Source: Leptospira ainlahdjerensis (GTDB lineage: Bacteria; Spirochaetota; Leptospiria; Leptospirales; Leptospiraceae). From it: a stretch of DNA of 64,000 nucleotides. The notes beneath the pieces are model-generated. The model made no database searches and had not been told where the DNA came from. It saw only the letters and a list, made by a program, of their open reading frames with translations. Location: contig NZ_JAFFPU010000012.1 of the NCBI RefSeq assembly GCF_016919175.1, positions 1 to 64,000 of the forward strand, in the 5' to 3' direction. The position numbers and the translations under genes are program-made. Positions 38,732 to 52,995 of the stretch are shown here, one piece after another. Position 1 is the stretch's first letter; the number at the start of each line of letters is the position of its first letter.

Positions 38732-39031
38732 ATGGCCTACGTTGTCACGGAACCTTGCAGAAGTTGCAAATATACATACTGTGCGGCGGTTTGTCCAGTG
38801 GAAGCCTTTCGAGAAGGAGCCGATTGTCTCTATATTGAACCTTCTGTCTGCATCGATTGTAACAAATGCAGACCGGAGTGTCCGGTGGAAGCGATCTATC
38901 CGGATTTCGAAGTGCCTTCGATCTGGCAGAGCTGGATTGCGGAGAATGCCCTGAAATCAAAACATTTTCCGGCGATTATAGACGTGAAAGTCCCTCTCAA
39001 AGGTCAAGGTTGTATCAACTCTGAATATTAG
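38732..39031 (+). CDS. FdxA-like ferredoxin (7Fe/8Fe type)
   Basis: The 99-aa ferredoxin begins AYVVTEPCRSCKYTYCAAVCPVEAF (C9, C17, C21 pattern of the FdxA type), followed by CIDCNKCRPECPVEAIYPD with a complete CxxCxxCxxxCP motif. It therefore carries one [4Fe-4S] cluster and a second [3Fe-4S] or [4Fe-4S] cluster. It lies between ahcY and metH, so it may donate electrons for reductive reactivation of MetH-bound cob(II)alamin. That role is inference from context. Confidence 0.92.
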   Translation: MAYVVTEPCRSCKYTYCAAVCPVEAFREGADCLYIEPSVCIDCNKCRPECPVEAIYPDFEVPSIWQSWIAENALKSKHFPAIIDVKVPLKGQGCINSEY

Positions 39032-39074
39032 AATACCGTAATTATATTTTTTAGAATACACAAAGAAACGAATT

Positions 39075-42000
39075 ATGACTCAGAAAGCTCACAACTACAC
39101 AAATCCAAAAGCAAAAGAACTCCTCTCTCTTCTCGAAAAACAAATCTTAGTCATCGACGGAGCGATGGGAACGATGATCCAAAGATTCCCTTTGACTGAA
39201 GACGATTTCAGAGGAGATGTTTTAAAAAATCATTCTTCTCCCTTAAAAGGAAACAACGAGCTCCTCTGCCTCACGCGTCCGGACGTAATCGAAGCGATTC
39301 ACGTAAAATTTTTGGAAGCGGGGGCAAACATCCTTGAGACAAACACCTTTAGTTCCAACCAAGTTTCTCAGGGCGACTATAAAACCGAATTCTTAGTCGC
39401 AGATCTAAACAAGGCCGCGGTTAAATGCGCGCGTAACGCGATCGAAAAATTTCAAAAGACGAACCCAAGTCATCCTTGTTTTTTAGCGGGAGCCATCGGA
39501 CCGACGACACGAACAGCAACATTGTCTCCCGATGTAAATAATCCCGCGTTTAGAGCGGTAACGTTTGACGACTTAGTAGCCACCTTTTACGAACAAGTAA
39601 GAGCCCTCGTGGAAGCAGGGGTCGACCTTCTTCTTCCCGAAACAAATATCGACACCCTCAATTTAAAGGCTGCCATCTACGCGATCGAGCAAGTCTTTGA
39701 AGACCTTCAAGTTCGAATCCCGGTTTGTCTCTCAGTGACGATTACGGACGCTTCGGGAAGAACTCTTTCCGGACAAACCGTGGAAGCGTTTTACAATTCC
39801 ATCGCTCACGCAAAGCCGTTATCGGTAGGAATCAACTGCGCGTTAGGCGCTGACGAGATGAGACCTTATATCGAAGAACTCTCCAGAGTAGCATCGTGTA
39901 TGATCAGTTGTTATCCGAATGCTGGGCTTCCAAACGCGTTCGGGGGATACGATCAAACACCGGAAGAATTCGGGAAGTACATTCAAGAATTTGCAAGTTC
40001 CGGTTGGTTGAATATTGCCGGCGGTTGTTGCGGAACAACTCCGGAACACATTGCCGCGGCCGCAAAAGCGGTTCAAGGGAAAAAACCGCGAGTCATTCCT
40101 CAAATCCCGGAAGTCACAAGACTTTCCGGACTCGAACCTTTGAACATCACTCCGGACAAGGGATTCTTACTCATAGGAGAAAGAACGAACGTAACCGGAT
40201 CTCCTCGTTTTAAAAAACTCATCATCGAAGGCAATTTTGAAGAAGCGGTTTCAGTCGCTTTACAACAAGTGGAAGCCGGAGCCAATATTATCGATATCAA
40301 CTTCGACGAAGCCTTGTTAGACGGGGAAGCTTCGATGAGGCATTTCTTAAATCTCATCGCGGGAGAACCGGATATCGCAAAAGTTCCGTTTATGGTGGAT
40401 TCTTCCAAATGGACCGTTTTGGAAGAAGGCCTAAAATGTATCCAAGGAAAGCCGATTGTGAACTCGATCTCTCTGAAAGAAGGAGAGGAAAAATTCTTAG
40501 AACACGCGCGGAAAATCCAGAGATACGGCGCGGCCGCGATCGTGATGGCCTTTGACGAACAAGGCCAAGCCGCGACCAAAGACGAAAAAGTTCGTATTTG
40601 CAAACGAGCATACGATCTTCTCGTAACAAAGGCTGATTTTAATCCGGTGGATATCATCTTTGATCCGAACATTCTCACGGTAGCAACCGGGATCGAAGAA
40701 CATAACAATTATGCGATGGACTTTATCGAAGCCATCCGAGAAATCAAAAAACTCTGTCCCGGCGCGAAAGTCTCCGGCGGATTATCTAACGTGTCTTTTT
40801 CTTTCCGAGGAAACAATCCTGTTAGAGAAGCGATGCACTCCGTATTCTTATACTACGCGATCCAAGCTGGAATGGATATGGCGATCGTGAACGCGGGGAT
40901 GCTCGCCGTTTACGAAGAAATTCCAAAGGATCTTTTAGAATACGTGGAAGACGTAATTTTAAACAGAAGACCGGATGCGACCGAACGTCTTGTGGAATTT
41001 GCGGAAAACGTAAAATCCGGAGATAAGGCCGAGAAAAAAGAAGAGACTTGGAGAGAAGGGACTTCCGTAGAAGAAAGGCTTTCTCACGCTCTTGTAAAAG
41101 GAATCGTAGAATACATAGATCAAGATACGGAAGAAGCACGCCTCAAATACGGACGTCCGTTAACCGTCATCGAAGGCCCTCTCATGGATGGAATGAAAAT
41201 CGTGGGAGAACTTTTCGGCGCGGGAAAAATGTTTCTTCCTCAAGTTGTTAAGAGCGCACGTGTAATGAAAAAATCCGTGGCATATCTTTTACCATTTATG
41301 GAAGAGGAGAAGAAAAACAATCAAGACACTTCTTCTCGTCCGAAATTCTTAATCGCAACGGTCAAAGGAGACGTTCATGATATCGGAAAGAATATCGTGG
41401 GTGTGGTCCTTGCTTGTAACAACTACGAAGTGATAGACTTAGGGGTGATGGTTCCTGCTGATAAAATTTTAGAGGAAGCAAGAAAGATCAACGCGAGTAT
41501 CATCGGCCTTTCCGGGCTTATCACTCCTTCTTTGGATGAGATGGTTCACGTCGCATCCGAGATGAAACGGACCGGATTCAATGTCCCACTTTTAATCGGA
41601 GGCGCAACGACAAGTTCCGCGCATACTGCCGTTAAAATCGCACCCGCATACGATCAACCAGTGGTTCACGTTGTAGACGCGTCGAGGGTCGTAAACGTTG
41701 TCAATCAGCTTCTTCATCCGGATCTAAACGAAGCGTATTCTAAAAAGATCAAGGAAGATCAACACGCTGCGAGAGAGAATTATTTCAGCACAAGAGCGGA
41801 GAGAAAACTTATCTCCCTCGATCAAGCGAGAGAAAACAAAGAAGTGATCGATTGGTCTACGACCCAAATCGACAAACCCGCGTTTACCGGCGTAAAAGTT
41901 TTTGATGAGGAAATTTCGTTGGAAACTCTAATTCCTTTTATCGACTGGACTCCATTCTTCACCGCTTGGGAATTGAAAGGAAGATATCCCGCAATTCTTG

Positions 42001-42815
42001 AAAGTGAAACAACCGGAAAACAAGCGAGAGAACTCTTCTCGGATGCACAAAAACTCATGAAGAAGATTACGGATGAGAAATTATTCCGAACCAAAGGTGT
42101 AATCGGAATCTTTCCGGCTAACAGCGTAGGCGACGATATCGAAGTCTACGAAGACGAATCTCGTTCCAAATTGCTCACAGTTTTTCATACCTTGCGTCAG
42201 CAAATTCAGAAAGAAGACCCGACGGAACCTAATTACTGTTTGGCGGATTACGTAGCGCCGAAAGAATCCGGAAGAATCGATTATATCGGTGGATTTGCGG
42301 TAACGGCCGGACACGGAGTGGAAGAATTCGCAAAAGAATTCGAGAAGAATCTCGACGACTACAATTCCATCATGGCTAAGGCGTTAGGCGATCGTTTCGC
42401 AGAGGCGTTCGCTGAATACATGCACTTCAAAGTTCGAAAAGAATATTGGGGTTACGCAAAAGACGAAAATCTCGCACCGGAAGATCTGATTCGAGAACGT
42501 TACAGAGGAATTCGTCCGGCCGCCGGATATCCTGCGTCTCCGGATCATACCGAAAAGAGAGTTCTCTTTGATCTTCTACAAGCCGAAAAAAATACAGGGA
42601 TCACGCTTACGGAACACTTTGCGATGTGGCCTGCGAGTTCGGTAAGTGGATTGTATTTTGCACATCCTCAATCGAAATACTTCGCGGTCGCAAAAATCAG
42701 CCGCGACCAAATCGAGGAATACGCAACACGCAAAGGAATGACGATCGAAGAGACAGAACGTTGGTTGGCTCCGAATCTCGCCTATGATCCGCTCGCGGTT
42801 TCGATCGCGAGATAA
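39075..42815 (+). CDS. metH: Cobalamin-dependent methionine synthase
   Basis: The 1246-aa enzyme transfers methyl from methyltetrahydrofolate to homocysteine. It has all four modules: homocysteine/zinc domain (about 15-330; [11 protein letters not shown] and [11 protein letters not shown] supply the Zn cysteines), pterin domain (about 360-620; [14 protein letters not shown]), cobalamin domain (about 660-890; [10 protein letters not shown] with the cobalt-ligand His at about 768), and reactivation domain (about 920-1246; [20 protein letters not shown] binds SAM). It follows the ferredoxin gene by 43 bp. No cobalamin riboswitch is seen. Confidence 0.98.
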   Translation: MTQKAHNYTNPKAKELLSLLEKQILVIDGAMGTMIQRFPLTEDDFRGDVLKNHSSPLKGNNELLCLTRPDVIEAIHVKFLEAGANILETNTFSSNQVSQGDYKTEFLVADLNKAAVKCARNAIEKFQKTNPSHPCFLAGAIGPTTRTATLSPDVNNPAFRAVTFDDLVATFYEQVRALVEAGVDLLLPETNIDTLNLKAAIYAIEQVFEDLQVRIPVCLSVTITDASGRTLSGQTVEAFYNSIAHAKPLSVGINCALGADEMRPYIEELSRVASCMISCYPNAGLPNAFGGYDQTPEEFGKYIQEFASSGWLNIAGGCCGTTPEHIAAAAKAVQGKKPRVIPQIPEVTRLSGLEPLNITPDKGFLLIGERTNVTGSPRFKKLIIEGNFEEAVSVALQQVEAGANIIDINFDEALLDGEASMRHFLNLIAGEPDIAKVPFMVDSSKWTVLEEGLKCIQGKPIVNSISLKEGEEKFLEHARKIQRYGAAAIVMAFDEQGQAATKDEKVRICKRAYDLLVTKADFNPVDIIFDPNILTVATGIEEHNNYAMDFIEAIREIKKLCPGAKVSGGLSNVSFSFRGNNPVREAMHSVFLYYAIQAGMDMAIVNAGMLAVYEEIPKDLLEYVEDVILNRRPDATERLVEFAENVKSGDKAEKKEETWREGTSVEERLSHALVKGIVEYIDQDTEEARLKYGRPLTVIEGPLMDGMKIVGELFGAGKMFLPQVVKSARVMKKSVAYLLPFMEEEKKNNQDTSSRPKFLIATVKGDVHDIGKNIVGVVLACNNYEVIDLGVMVPADKILEEARKINASIIGLSGLITPSLDEMVHVASEMKRTGFNVPLLIGGATTSSAHTAVKIAPAYDQPVVHVVDASRVVNVVNQLLHPDLNEAYSKKIKEDQHAARENYFSTRAERKLISLDQARENKEVIDWSTTQIDKPAFTGVKVFDEEISLETLIPFIDWTPFFTAWELKGRYPAILESETTGKQARELFSDAQKLMKKITDEKLFRTKGVIGIFPANSVGDDIEVYEDESRSKLLTVFHTLRQQIQKEDPTEPNYCLADYVAPKESGRIDYIGGFAVTAGHGVEEFAKEFEKNLDDYNSIMAKALGDRFAEAFAEYMHFKVRKEYWGYAKDENLAPEDLIRERYRGIRPAAGYPASPDHTEKRVLFDLLQAEKNTGITLTEHFAMWPASSVSGLYFAHPQSKYFAVAKISRDQIEEYATRKGMTIEETERWLAPNLAYDPLAVSIAR

Positions 42816-42858
42816 TACTGAAAGAATGAATCTATTTTCTTTCGTCTAACTAGAGGCT

Positions 42859-43188
42859 ATGAAACCGGCAGTTCCCAATCATTCTTCGGTGCACAATCAC
42901 GGTCCCGTCTTTTCGGAGACTCGAAAGGCAACCGAAGAATTTTCGTTTCATCCGACTTTGATTTCTTGGCTCGCAGGTCCGCTTCATCTCAGTGGCAACG
43001 AAATTTTGAAACTCACAGAAATCGGATGCACGGACAACTCCTGTCCTGTGATCGAAACCTGTTTGGAAGTATTTGATTCTAAGGAGAATCCGGAAGCGAA
43101 AACGATGATTCGTTTTGGAAGAGCCAAACATTTGATCAGCAAGATGGATCTCGCATTCTCTCTGAAAAAGCAAGGAATCTTAGAATAA
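42859..43188 (+). CDS. Small conserved hypothetical protein with Cys motif
   Basis: A 109-aa soluble protein. The core LAGPLHLSGNEILKLTEIGCTDNSCPVIETCLEVF carries three cysteines (C-x4-C-x5-C, about residues 56-67), followed by MIRFGRAKHLISKMDLAFSLKKQG. I recall similar small proteins in proteobacteria but cannot name a family. It lies 43 bp after metH in the same direction, so it may belong to the methionine-cycle operon. Confidence 0.7.
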   Translation: MKPAVPNHSSVHNHGPVFSETRKATEEFSFHPTLISWLAGPLHLSGNEILKLTEIGCTDNSCPVIETCLEVFDSKENPEAKTMIRFGRAKHLISKMDLAFSLKKQGILE

Positions 43189-43759
43189 TCTTTCGATCCT
43201 CGTCTTCTCGTCTCAGAGGCGGCTCTTTTGTGCGATTCTTGTAGGAGCTCTTACGTTTTTTAAAATCCATTCTGATTTGATCATAGAAGAACAAAGGTCA
43301 TCGCCTGAATCTTGTGTAGGAACTCTTACAAAAGGATCGACTGGAATCTTAAATATTCAAATGCGCCGTAAATGATTTCGTCCAAACGAGGCGAATTAAG
43401 AGTTCACACAACCGATTTATCGACACGCGTAGAAGCTCTTACAAAAGAATGCGTTCTAATTTGATCACAAATTCTTCGCATATTCTTACCCATACTTGAA
43501 AAAGCTGAAACAAAAATCGCCCGAAAGAAAAGACTTTGTAAGAGTTCCTACACGATAATTTTTACTTGCAAAATTAGAATTTTGTGATAGAGGAAAGTCT
43601 CCGAATTTTTTCCACCACCCACCCCTCCACCCGAAAATCGGGCGGGGCGCGAGACTTTTACGGTAGAATTGTCGTAGTTCCGACAGGATTCATCCTGAAA
43701 CAAAAAAACTAGCGCACCAAAATTGCCTTTTGCTATTGTTGAACAGAAAAGGGGTCGGG
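43189..43759. other. About 570 bp intergenic, dense in short palindromes and repeat copy C
   Basis: Four copies of the GTAGGA/TCTTAC short palindrome lie here (43240-43254, 43315-43330, 43428-43443, 43537-43552). The last starts the 150-bp dispersed element. No gene is seen. Confidence 0.6.
43537..43690 (+). repeat. Dispersed 150-bp element, copy C
   Basis: It begins with TGTAAGAGTTCCTACA, followed by AGAATTTTGTGATAGAGG, the CCACCCACCCCTCCACCC tract (43612-43629), CCACCCGAAAATCGGGCGG, GCGAGACTTTTACGG, and GTCGTAGTTCCGACAGG (43669-43685). Same order as copies A and B. Confidence 0.82.
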
Positions 43760-44707
43760 CTACTTAGGAGAAGTTTCAGAAAAGCTGTATTTGATCCCGA
43801 GAAGACCTTGGATCTCTTGCATCCAAAGTTGTTGTTCTCCGGATTGAAGCTGTGCCGCAGTCGGAACCGGAACTCGAACCATACCTTCCAAACTTAGGTT
43901 TCTGGAAGAAAAAGAAATTCCAGGATTGAGATAATACTCATAAGATCTCAAACCGCGAGCATTATTCGTTTGTGGATCGCTAAGTGAAAAAACTCCGCCG
44001 TTTCGATCCTGAAAACGTTTTACGCTCGAGAATTGAACAAAAAAATTCATCTTGGAACTTTCTCCGATTTCGGGAAAAACGGAGTAGTTGAATGCGATCG
44101 TAGATTTTGCGGATTCTAAAACCGCAAGACCTGCTTGGTTTCCAATCATTCTCGCGTTAAAATCCATCTCCAAACCTGCGTGACGTTTCATATATAAGAA
44201 CATAACCCCGGAACTACTTCCGTTCTGAAGCGGGTTCGAATTCCAATTTGACAATCCAAACCCTTGGATCTGATTTCTGGAATCTGTAATCCGATCCATC
44301 GTTCTTTTTTCTGAAAAGGCGCCGGAAAGAAATTTTCCGGATCGATGAGGAGCCTCGTTTACAAAGACAGTTTCGGAAACCGGAAGAAAATTTACGTTCT
44401 CACTCGGAACCACCGAAAATAAAAAGGGCTGAAACATCCCGGAAAAGGATAGGCCTGGAGTTACGGTGAAAATCGGAGCCGGAGATTTTGTCTCCTGAAA
44501 GGATTGCGATTCCGGACCCAATTTGAGTTCCATCGGATCCTTGTACGGAATGGCGACTACCTGGAGATATTTCTGACGATTGAGATCAAAATCTCTGGAA
44601 AGATGATAGGGTTCGAACGGGCTGAAAGAAGGGTCTTCTACGGAAAAAATGGAAACCCCGAAAAGGAACAAAAATAAAGATAGAATGAGTGATCTTTTTC
44701 CGTTCAT
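43760..44707 (-). CDS. Exported hypothetical protein
   Basis: A 315-aa protein with signal peptide [18 protein letters not shown] (cleavage after about residue 22). The mature part is rich in Ser, Asn and aromatic residues with alternating patterns ([25 protein letters not shown] near the C-terminus), which suggests an outer-membrane or periplasmic beta protein. It ends [16 protein letters not shown] do not recognise a family. Confidence 0.7.
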   Translation of the reverse strand: MNGKRSLILSLFLFLFGVSIFSVEDPSFSPFEPYHLSRDFDLNRQKYLQVVAIPYKDPMELKLGPESQSFQETKSPAPIFTVTPGLSFSGMFQPFLFSVVPSENVNFLPVSETVFVNEAPHRSGKFLSGAFSEKRTMDRITDSRNQIQGFGLSNWNSNPLQNGSSSGVMFLYMKRHAGLEMDFNARMIGNQAGLAVLESAKSTIAFNYSVFPEIGESSKMNFFVQFSSVKRFQDRNGGVFSLSDPQTNNARGLRSYEYYLNPGISFSSRNLSLEGMVRVPVPTAAQLQSGEQQLWMQEIQGLLGIKYSFSETSPK

Positions 44708-44732
44708 TGTACGTTCTCTTTGTAAGACTATA

Positions 44733-44783
<51 letters not shown>

Positions 44784-44816
44784 CGGAATTCCCTAAAAAT
44801 CAACGCGAGGATAAGA

Positions 44817-46112
<1,296 letters not shown>

Positions 46113-46643
46113 CCTCCTTGATCCGATCCGTGTCTTCAACTCCTTCCTATTCGTGTTCCGCCAAACTTTGAAAGAATGACGCACCTTCAGAGTTTGAAAA
46201 ACGTAGGAACTCACACAAATTGAAGAAGGCAAAAGGACCATTCGAATTTCGAAAAGGTCGACGAGATCTTATTAGTAGGAACTCACACCAGATCGATTCG
46301 AATTTTTTAATATACGATTTCATTCTCTTTCGATGTTTTCGGAATTTTGTTTTTGGGAACGAAGGATGCGTCAGCGATGGGGAGGGCGCTTTTTGCGTCC
46401 CGAGCGAATATTAGAATCTTACCTTTCTTTTAAGAATCAAGCGAGCGAGGGATGAGTCGCTTTGCGACGAACCCGGACCAAGCGCGGTCCTTCCGATGGG
46501 AATCGGAAGGGGACGCCCAAACTTTCTCCGTGTACAACTTTCCCTGCTCGAAGCAAACCTCAGGACCGGATGATTTCGATGTCGTAAGAGAAGAATTTTG
46601 TTCGAAGTCTTTCTTTGCTTCCCTGCAAAGAATATTTTTCTTT
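46113..46643. other. About 530 bp intergenic with two short dispersed palindromes
   Basis: Short GTAGGAACTCACAC repeats lie at 46202-46216 and 46274-46288. No gene is seen. Open frames on both strands lack family resemblance. Confidence 0.5.
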
Positions 46644-48392
<1,749 letters not shown>

Positions 48393-48666
48393 AAAGGGGG
48401 TTGACGGACCATTCTAAAAGAAGAATTGAATCATTGGATACAAGAAAGATTTCCCTGTCAAGGAGTTTCACTAACAATTCAAGCGAGGGAAAATTGCAAA
48501 AAAAAATCGAGAAAGATGTTTTTTTGATTCTCCGGAGAACTTTCGAAACGTCACAAGAGGGAAGTTTTTTCCTTTCTTCCCGTCTTCTCAAAAACCGAAA
48601 GATTCGGTTTTTTAAAGAACACCTTTTAAAAAGAATTTTGAAATCCAAACTCGCAATGAAAATACT

Positions 48667-49539
48667 TCATTCGATTAGAGAGCCGATTCCTTGATCGGTA
48701 AAAATTTCGATCAAGATAGAATGGGGAACTCTTCCGTCGATGATATGAGTTCTTCTCACTCCTTGGTCGATCGCCGTGAGACAACATTCTACCTTTGGAA
48801 TCATTCCCCCGGAAATTTCTCCCTTTCGAATATAATCTTTTACCTTCCCCCGGTTGAGTCCGGTTGCAAGTTTTCCGTCGATCAAAATTCCTTCCGTGTC
48901 CGTGAGAAGAATCAACTTCTCGGCTTTGAGCGCGCCCGCGACTTCTCCGGCAAAAGTGTCTGCGTTGATGTTGAGACTATCACCCGTGGCGGATTCCGCC
49001 ACGGGTGATATCACGGGAATGAATCCTTCTTTCTGAAGATTGAGAAGAATCTCCGGGTTGATCGTTTCGATCTTTCCTACAAGCCCGACGTCGAAAAGTT
49101 GTGTTTCTTGTCCTTCGAGTTCTATTTCGATCGGAGCCTTTGTTGCCTTGGCAAGATTTCCGTCTTTTCCGGAAATTCCCACTGCGTTCCCACCTTGTGC
49201 ATTGATCATGGAAACGATTTGTTTGTTCACCTTTCCAGTGAGAACCATTTCCACAACATCCATGGTTTGCGAATCGGTCACTCTATGTCCGTGAACGAAC
49301 TCAGTCGGAATTTTTAGACTCTCAAGAAGACGATTGATTTCGGGTCCCCCTCCGTGTACGATCACGGGATGAATTCCAACATATTTTAAAAGAACGATGT
49401 CTTTCGCAAAAGATTCTTTCAAATCGGCTTTCGCCATCGCGGCACCGCCGTACTTGATCACGACCGTCTTGCCCGAATATTTTGTGATGTAAGGGAGGGC
49501 TTCGAGGATATGATTGACTCTTTCGAAAAGTTTTTCCAT
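48667..49539 (-). CDS. argB: Acetylglutamate kinase
   Basis: A protein of about 290 aa in arginine synthesis that phosphorylates N-acetylglutamate. It has [12 protein letters not shown] (about 23-34), [47 protein letters not shown] and [19 protein letters not shown]. The N-terminal helix [14 protein letters not shown] is characteristic of arginine-inhibited, hexameric enzymes. I start at the ATG at 49539 (MEKLFERV). An in-frame ATG 36 bp upstream is not family-like. It carries a perfect 31-bp inverted repeat internally (48979-49009). Confidence 0.96.
   Translation of the reverse strand: MEKLFERVNHILEALPYITKYSGKTVVIKYGGAAMAKADLKESFAKDIVLLKYVGIHPVIVHGGGPEINRLLESLKIPTEFVHGHRVTDSQTMDVVEMVLTGKVNKQIVSMINAQGGNAVGISGKDGNLAKATKAPIEIELEGQETQLFDVGLVGKIETINPEILLNLQKEGFIPVISPVAESATGDSLNINADTFAGEVAGALKAEKLILLTDTEGILIDGKLATGLNRGKVKDYIRKGEISGGMIPKVECCLTAIDQGVRRTHIIDGRVPHSILIEIFTDQGIGSLIE
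48979..49009. repeat. Perfect 31-bp inverted repeat inside argB
   Basis: The 15-bp arms ATCACCCGTGGCGGA and TCCGCCACGGGTGAT flank a single T. On the minus strand it encodes the [11 protein letters not shown] part of acetylglutamate kinase. It can form a strong hairpin in mRNA. Confidence 0.95.
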
Positions 49540-49617
49540 GAGAAACAGAGAATTCCTTGTGCCGATCTCTGTCATCCAGAAATACGGGATAGAAGTTAGA
49601 ATGGAGATTCAAGAAGA

Positions 49618-50373
49618 ATGTCTGTAACAAAGAAAGAATCGGAAAATAAAAAGAATGTAATTCTCACAGGCGGTAGCGGTGGTTTGGGAAGGGCGATCGT
49701 CGCGTTACTCGTTTCCGAGGGTTACTCTGTTACGAATTTTGATTTAAAACATCCGGAGAATCTGTTGGATGGAGAATTCTTTCTTCCCACCGATCTAACT
49801 CAGGATAGGGAACTCTATTCTTCTCTGGGGAAATGGAAAGAATATGTTTCGTCTGAAAATCTAACTCCTTACGGCTTCATTCATTGTGCCGGCTACGGCG
49901 GCCCGTATCACAAAATTACGGAAGTGCGCGAGGAAGAATGGGATCGAATTTTTTCGATCAACGTTCGATCTGCGTTCCAGATCACGAAGTGGATTCTCCC
50001 TATATTCATAAATTTGAATTTAGGAAGACTCTTGTTCATCGCATCTTCTTTGTCTCTTAAGGGATCTGCGAACTCCGTCGCCTATTCTTCTTCTAAACAC
50101 GCGCTGATCGGTTTTGTAAAATCTCTCGCGGATGAATGGGGGAATTTAGGGATCACCGTCAACGCGATCAGTCCAGGATATATGGAGACAAAAATGGGGA
50201 TTCAAGAAGACCAAGTGGACGAGCATAGGAGAAAAATTTTAGAGATGACTCCTTCGAAAAAAATTGCGGATCCTTCGGAGATAGCGAGGGTGGTTCTCTT
50301 TTTGATGAATCCAGGCTCCGGTTATATCAACGGCGCAAACTGGACGGTGGACGGTGGAATTACTGCGGTCTGA
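49618..50373 (+). CDS. Short-chain dehydrogenase/reductase
   Basis: The 251-aa SDR has the NAD(P)-binding motif [16 protein letters not shown] (about 16-31), HCAGYGG, the catalytic Ser in LLFIASSLS, and Y-x3-K in [13 protein letters not shown] (about 157-169). The C-terminal [11 protein letters not shown] and [13 protein letters not shown] are standard SDR endings (FabG-like). It uses NAD(P)H on an unknown substrate. It is divergent from argB, with about 80 bp between the starts. Confidence 0.93.
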   Translation: MSVTKKESENKKNVILTGGSGGLGRAIVALLVSEGYSVTNFDLKHPENLLDGEFFLPTDLTQDRELYSSLGKWKEYVSSENLTPYGFIHCAGYGGPYHKITEVREEEWDRIFSINVRSAFQITKWILPIFINLNLGRLLFIASSLSLKGSANSVAYSSSKHALIGFVKSLADEWGNLGITVNAISPGYMETKMGIQEDQVDEHRRKILEMTPSKKIADPSEIARVVLFLMNPGSGYINGANWTVDGGITAV

Positions 50374-50447
50374 AAAAGGATGAGTTAGGTCCTGCCCCTT
50401 TTTTAGGCGCTTTTTCGTTTCGATCGGTGAAGAGGAGGGCTGTTTTT

Positions 50448-50985
50448 TTAGGTTTGAGTCTTCTCGAATTCGAATGTGTATCGACCGAAAAGTGGGTTCG
50501 GTTCGACCTCCAGCTCTCTGGAAATCAGATTTTGTCGTAAATCTAGGGTCCAGATCATTCTGTAGGTCCCATGAAACCTAGGAACTCCTTGGTTCATAGT
50601 TTCCACGATAGAATCCCCGACTCCGACATCATCCAACCAAAGCATATAATTAAAAAGAAAACACCGCGAAACCCCGTGAGCCGCAGCAAGAGCGCCCAAA
50701 ACGGCCCAAGCTCCCCGTATTTACCCGAATGCTCATCTTCTTCATTCTCCCTACACCTCGATTGTACTTGATCTTCCCCGCTCTCCAGTGAAGCCTCTTC
50801 AGACAACTCACATATTTCGTATATCTCCTCAACAGATAAGGTAGTTTTCTCCGAAGTAACTTTCTTTCTCCCTCGTCAAGTGCATCCCAATAGGAAAGGG
50901 GAACAAGAATCGAATCGTTCCCAATCCGACCTTCAATCAACGCCGACTCAATTTTTCTCTCAGAACTAAACGATAGAGTTTCCAT
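50448..50985 (-). pseudogene. DUF1564 family gene with frameshift
   Basis: Reading from 50985, the product starts METLSFSSERKIESAL and continues to [16 protein letters not shown]. It then shifts frame into [28 protein letters not shown] and ends near 50448. Removing one G/C from the CCC run at 50695-50697 joins both frames and restores the DUF1564 core (compare VELGILALGLGVSRCLLF in the intact gene at 35878). It is either a recent pseudogene or a sequencing error in a short homopolymer. Confidence 0.8.
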
Positions 50986-51273
50986 ACATCCTCTACGGTT
51001 CCTCTCTGTTCACCTCTGAAATGGATTTGGAAAAAAGAATTTAAGAATTCGGATTTTTTTTAGAAAACCGATCGGGAAAGAAAATCTTCTCAATCCGAAA
51101 AGAACCAAAGAAAAAAGTTTCGAATCCTTGAGAGACAAAAAACTTAAAGAAAACTCAAAAACAAAAATTTTAAAAGAATATTCTTCCAAAGGTGATTCGC
51201 TTTACAGATCGACTTCAAAAAAAACGATCCCGTCTTCCCAAATCGAAAGTCTCTCGTCCTCTTCAAAAAAAGT

Positions 51274-52995
51274 TCAACTGCGACCGAAGAATTGATCTCT
51301 CAGTTTCTTTTGTTCTTCCGACGGATGTTCTTCGAACTTAAATTGACTCGTCTGAAAACGTTTTGAGAGTTTCATTTTTCTCTTCAGAATTTTTCCTTTC
51401 CTCGCAATCAGAAGTTCGATCTTATCGCCCGCCTTAAACGCCTTCAAAAGATCTTTCCGATTCCCTGAATGGATCCGGTTTCCGTTCAAAGAAATCCATT
51501 CATCACCCTGGCTTAGATCGACGGAAGGATCTAAAATTTTCCAATCGATCTTACTAATCACAAGATTTCCTCTTTCTTCTCTTGTCCCAAAACCAAGTTC
51601 CACTCCGGGATTCGAATCCACCCGTATAACGCCGATTTTATGAAAGTAACGTTCGATCGGAATTACAACCGGTTTATCAAGATAAGTTCCAAATTCTAAT
51701 TTTAGGTCCACGCCGGTACTTCTTTTGGCGGCTTCGAAGAATTCGGACTTTGTAAAACCTCGTTTCTTTCCCCGATGAAAAAATTGATAAACTTCTCTCA
51801 TCACGTCCAAAAGTGATTTTTTACCGGAGGTTTCCGAAAGAAGAAAAAGATCCATCGCAAGCGCGAGAATTCCACCTTTAACGTAATAAGAAATTCCTGT
51901 GTTCCCCGCGTTCGGATCGTTCGGACGATTGTAGAATTTAATCCAAGCCGTGTAAGAAGAATCTTCTAAACTCATCCAAGATTCTCCTTCCGATTTTTCC
52001 AGACTCTGAAGATCTTCCATCACCTTCGCGAGATAATTCTCCGCGTTCAAATGTTTCGTCTTCACTAAAAAATAGGCGTCGTAAAAAGAAGTAATTCCTT
52101 CCGCGATCCAGAGTTCCCGAGTCAGATTCGGCTTTTGATAATCGAACGGGCCGAGCGCGATCGGACGAATTCTTTTAACGTTCCAGAGATGAAAGTATTC
52201 ATGAGAAAGAAGTTCTAAAAGTTTGAGATAACCGTCCTTGCTCAAAGCCTTCAGAGGGTCATACATATTTACGGAAGAATTCAGATGTTCCAATCCCCCG
52301 TAAGCCCCTTCCGAAAGAATCAGAACAAACAGATAACGAGAGTTAGGTGCTCCTCCCAAAGAACGAATCTGTTCTTCCGTAATTTTTTGGAGATCACGAA
52401 TCAGATTCTTCTGAACAGACTTGGACAATTCTCCTTCGAGAACGATTTCGTGTTCACAACCGCCGGAAACAAACGGAATCGACGAACGACCGGACAATAA
52501 AATCGGAGAATCCATCCATTCATCCAAGGACGCGGCGGAGCGTTTTTTCCCTTTTCCGGAAAGACCGGAATGACAAAACTCGAACGGAAGAGAATTCGAT
52601 ATTTCTAATGTGATTTCGGAAATCTCGGAATCTTTCGGATAAAGAAACAAAGCGGGTGGATGCAAAAGACAGAATTCGGTAGTAAAATAATTGGAACGGA
52701 CCGAATAATCAAAACCATAGACCACATAACGAACTCGAAACGATTCTCCCCCGGAAACAACTTTCCAAGAATCCAATCCAATCGGATCGATTTCCAACAC
52801 CTTCCCATTTTTCCCGGAAACAAAGGCTTCTAATTTGTGAATATGCCGGGAATAGTCTCGGACCATATACGATCCGGGAGACCAAACGGGGAGGGAAAGA
52901 ACGGTTTCGTTTTCGGGAGCGACTACCTCCAATTCTACTTGAAGATAGTGTCCCGTGAGTTGATATTCTTGAACAGAAAAGCGAAGTTTAGACAA
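51274..52995 (-). CDS. M61-family glycyl aminopeptidase with PDZ domain
   Basis: The 573-aa metalloprotease has an N-terminal beta domain (LPVWSPGSYMVRDYSRHIHKLEAF, about 38-61), the M61 zinc site LLSHEYFHLWNVKRIRP (HExxH at about 263-267), the downstream WIAEGITSFYDAYFLVK (third zinc ligand Glu), and a C-terminal PDZ domain (about 475-545; DEWISLNGNRIH). No signal peptide is seen. It starts one base after the end of the bcp gene, so the two form an operon. Confidence 0.94.
   Translation of the reverse strand: MSKLRFSVQEYQLTGHYLQVELEVVAPENETVLSLPVWSPGSYMVRDYSRHIHKLEAFVSGKNGKVLEIDPIGLDSWKVVSGGESFRVRYVVYGFDYSVRSNYFTTEFCLLHPPALFLYPKDSEISEITLEISNSLPFEFCHSGLSGKGKKRSAASLDEWMDSPILLSGRSSIPFVSGGCEHEIVLEGELSKSVQKNLIRDLQKITEEQIRSLGGAPNSRYLFVLILSEGAYGGLEHLNSSVNMYDPLKALSKDGYLKLLELLSHEYFHLWNVKRIRPIALGPFDYQKPNLTRELWIAEGITSFYDAYFLVKTKHLNAENYLAKVMEDLQSLEKSEGESWMSLEDSSYTAWIKFYNRPNDPNAGNTGISYYVKGGILALAMDLFLLSETSGKKSLLDVMREVYQFFHRGKKRGFTKSEFFEAAKRSTGVDLKLEFGTYLDKPVVIPIERYFHKIGVIRVDSNPGVELGFGTREERGNLVISKIDWKILDPSVDLSQGDEWISLNGNRIHSGNRKDLLKAFKAGDKIELLIARKGKILKRKMKLSKRFQTSQFKFEEHPSEEQKKLRDQFFGRS

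Noticed and set aside
39032..39074. Cobalamin or SAM riboswitch before metH or ahcY
   Set aside because: The gaps are 43 bp (metH) and 1 bp (ahcY), too short for either aptamer.
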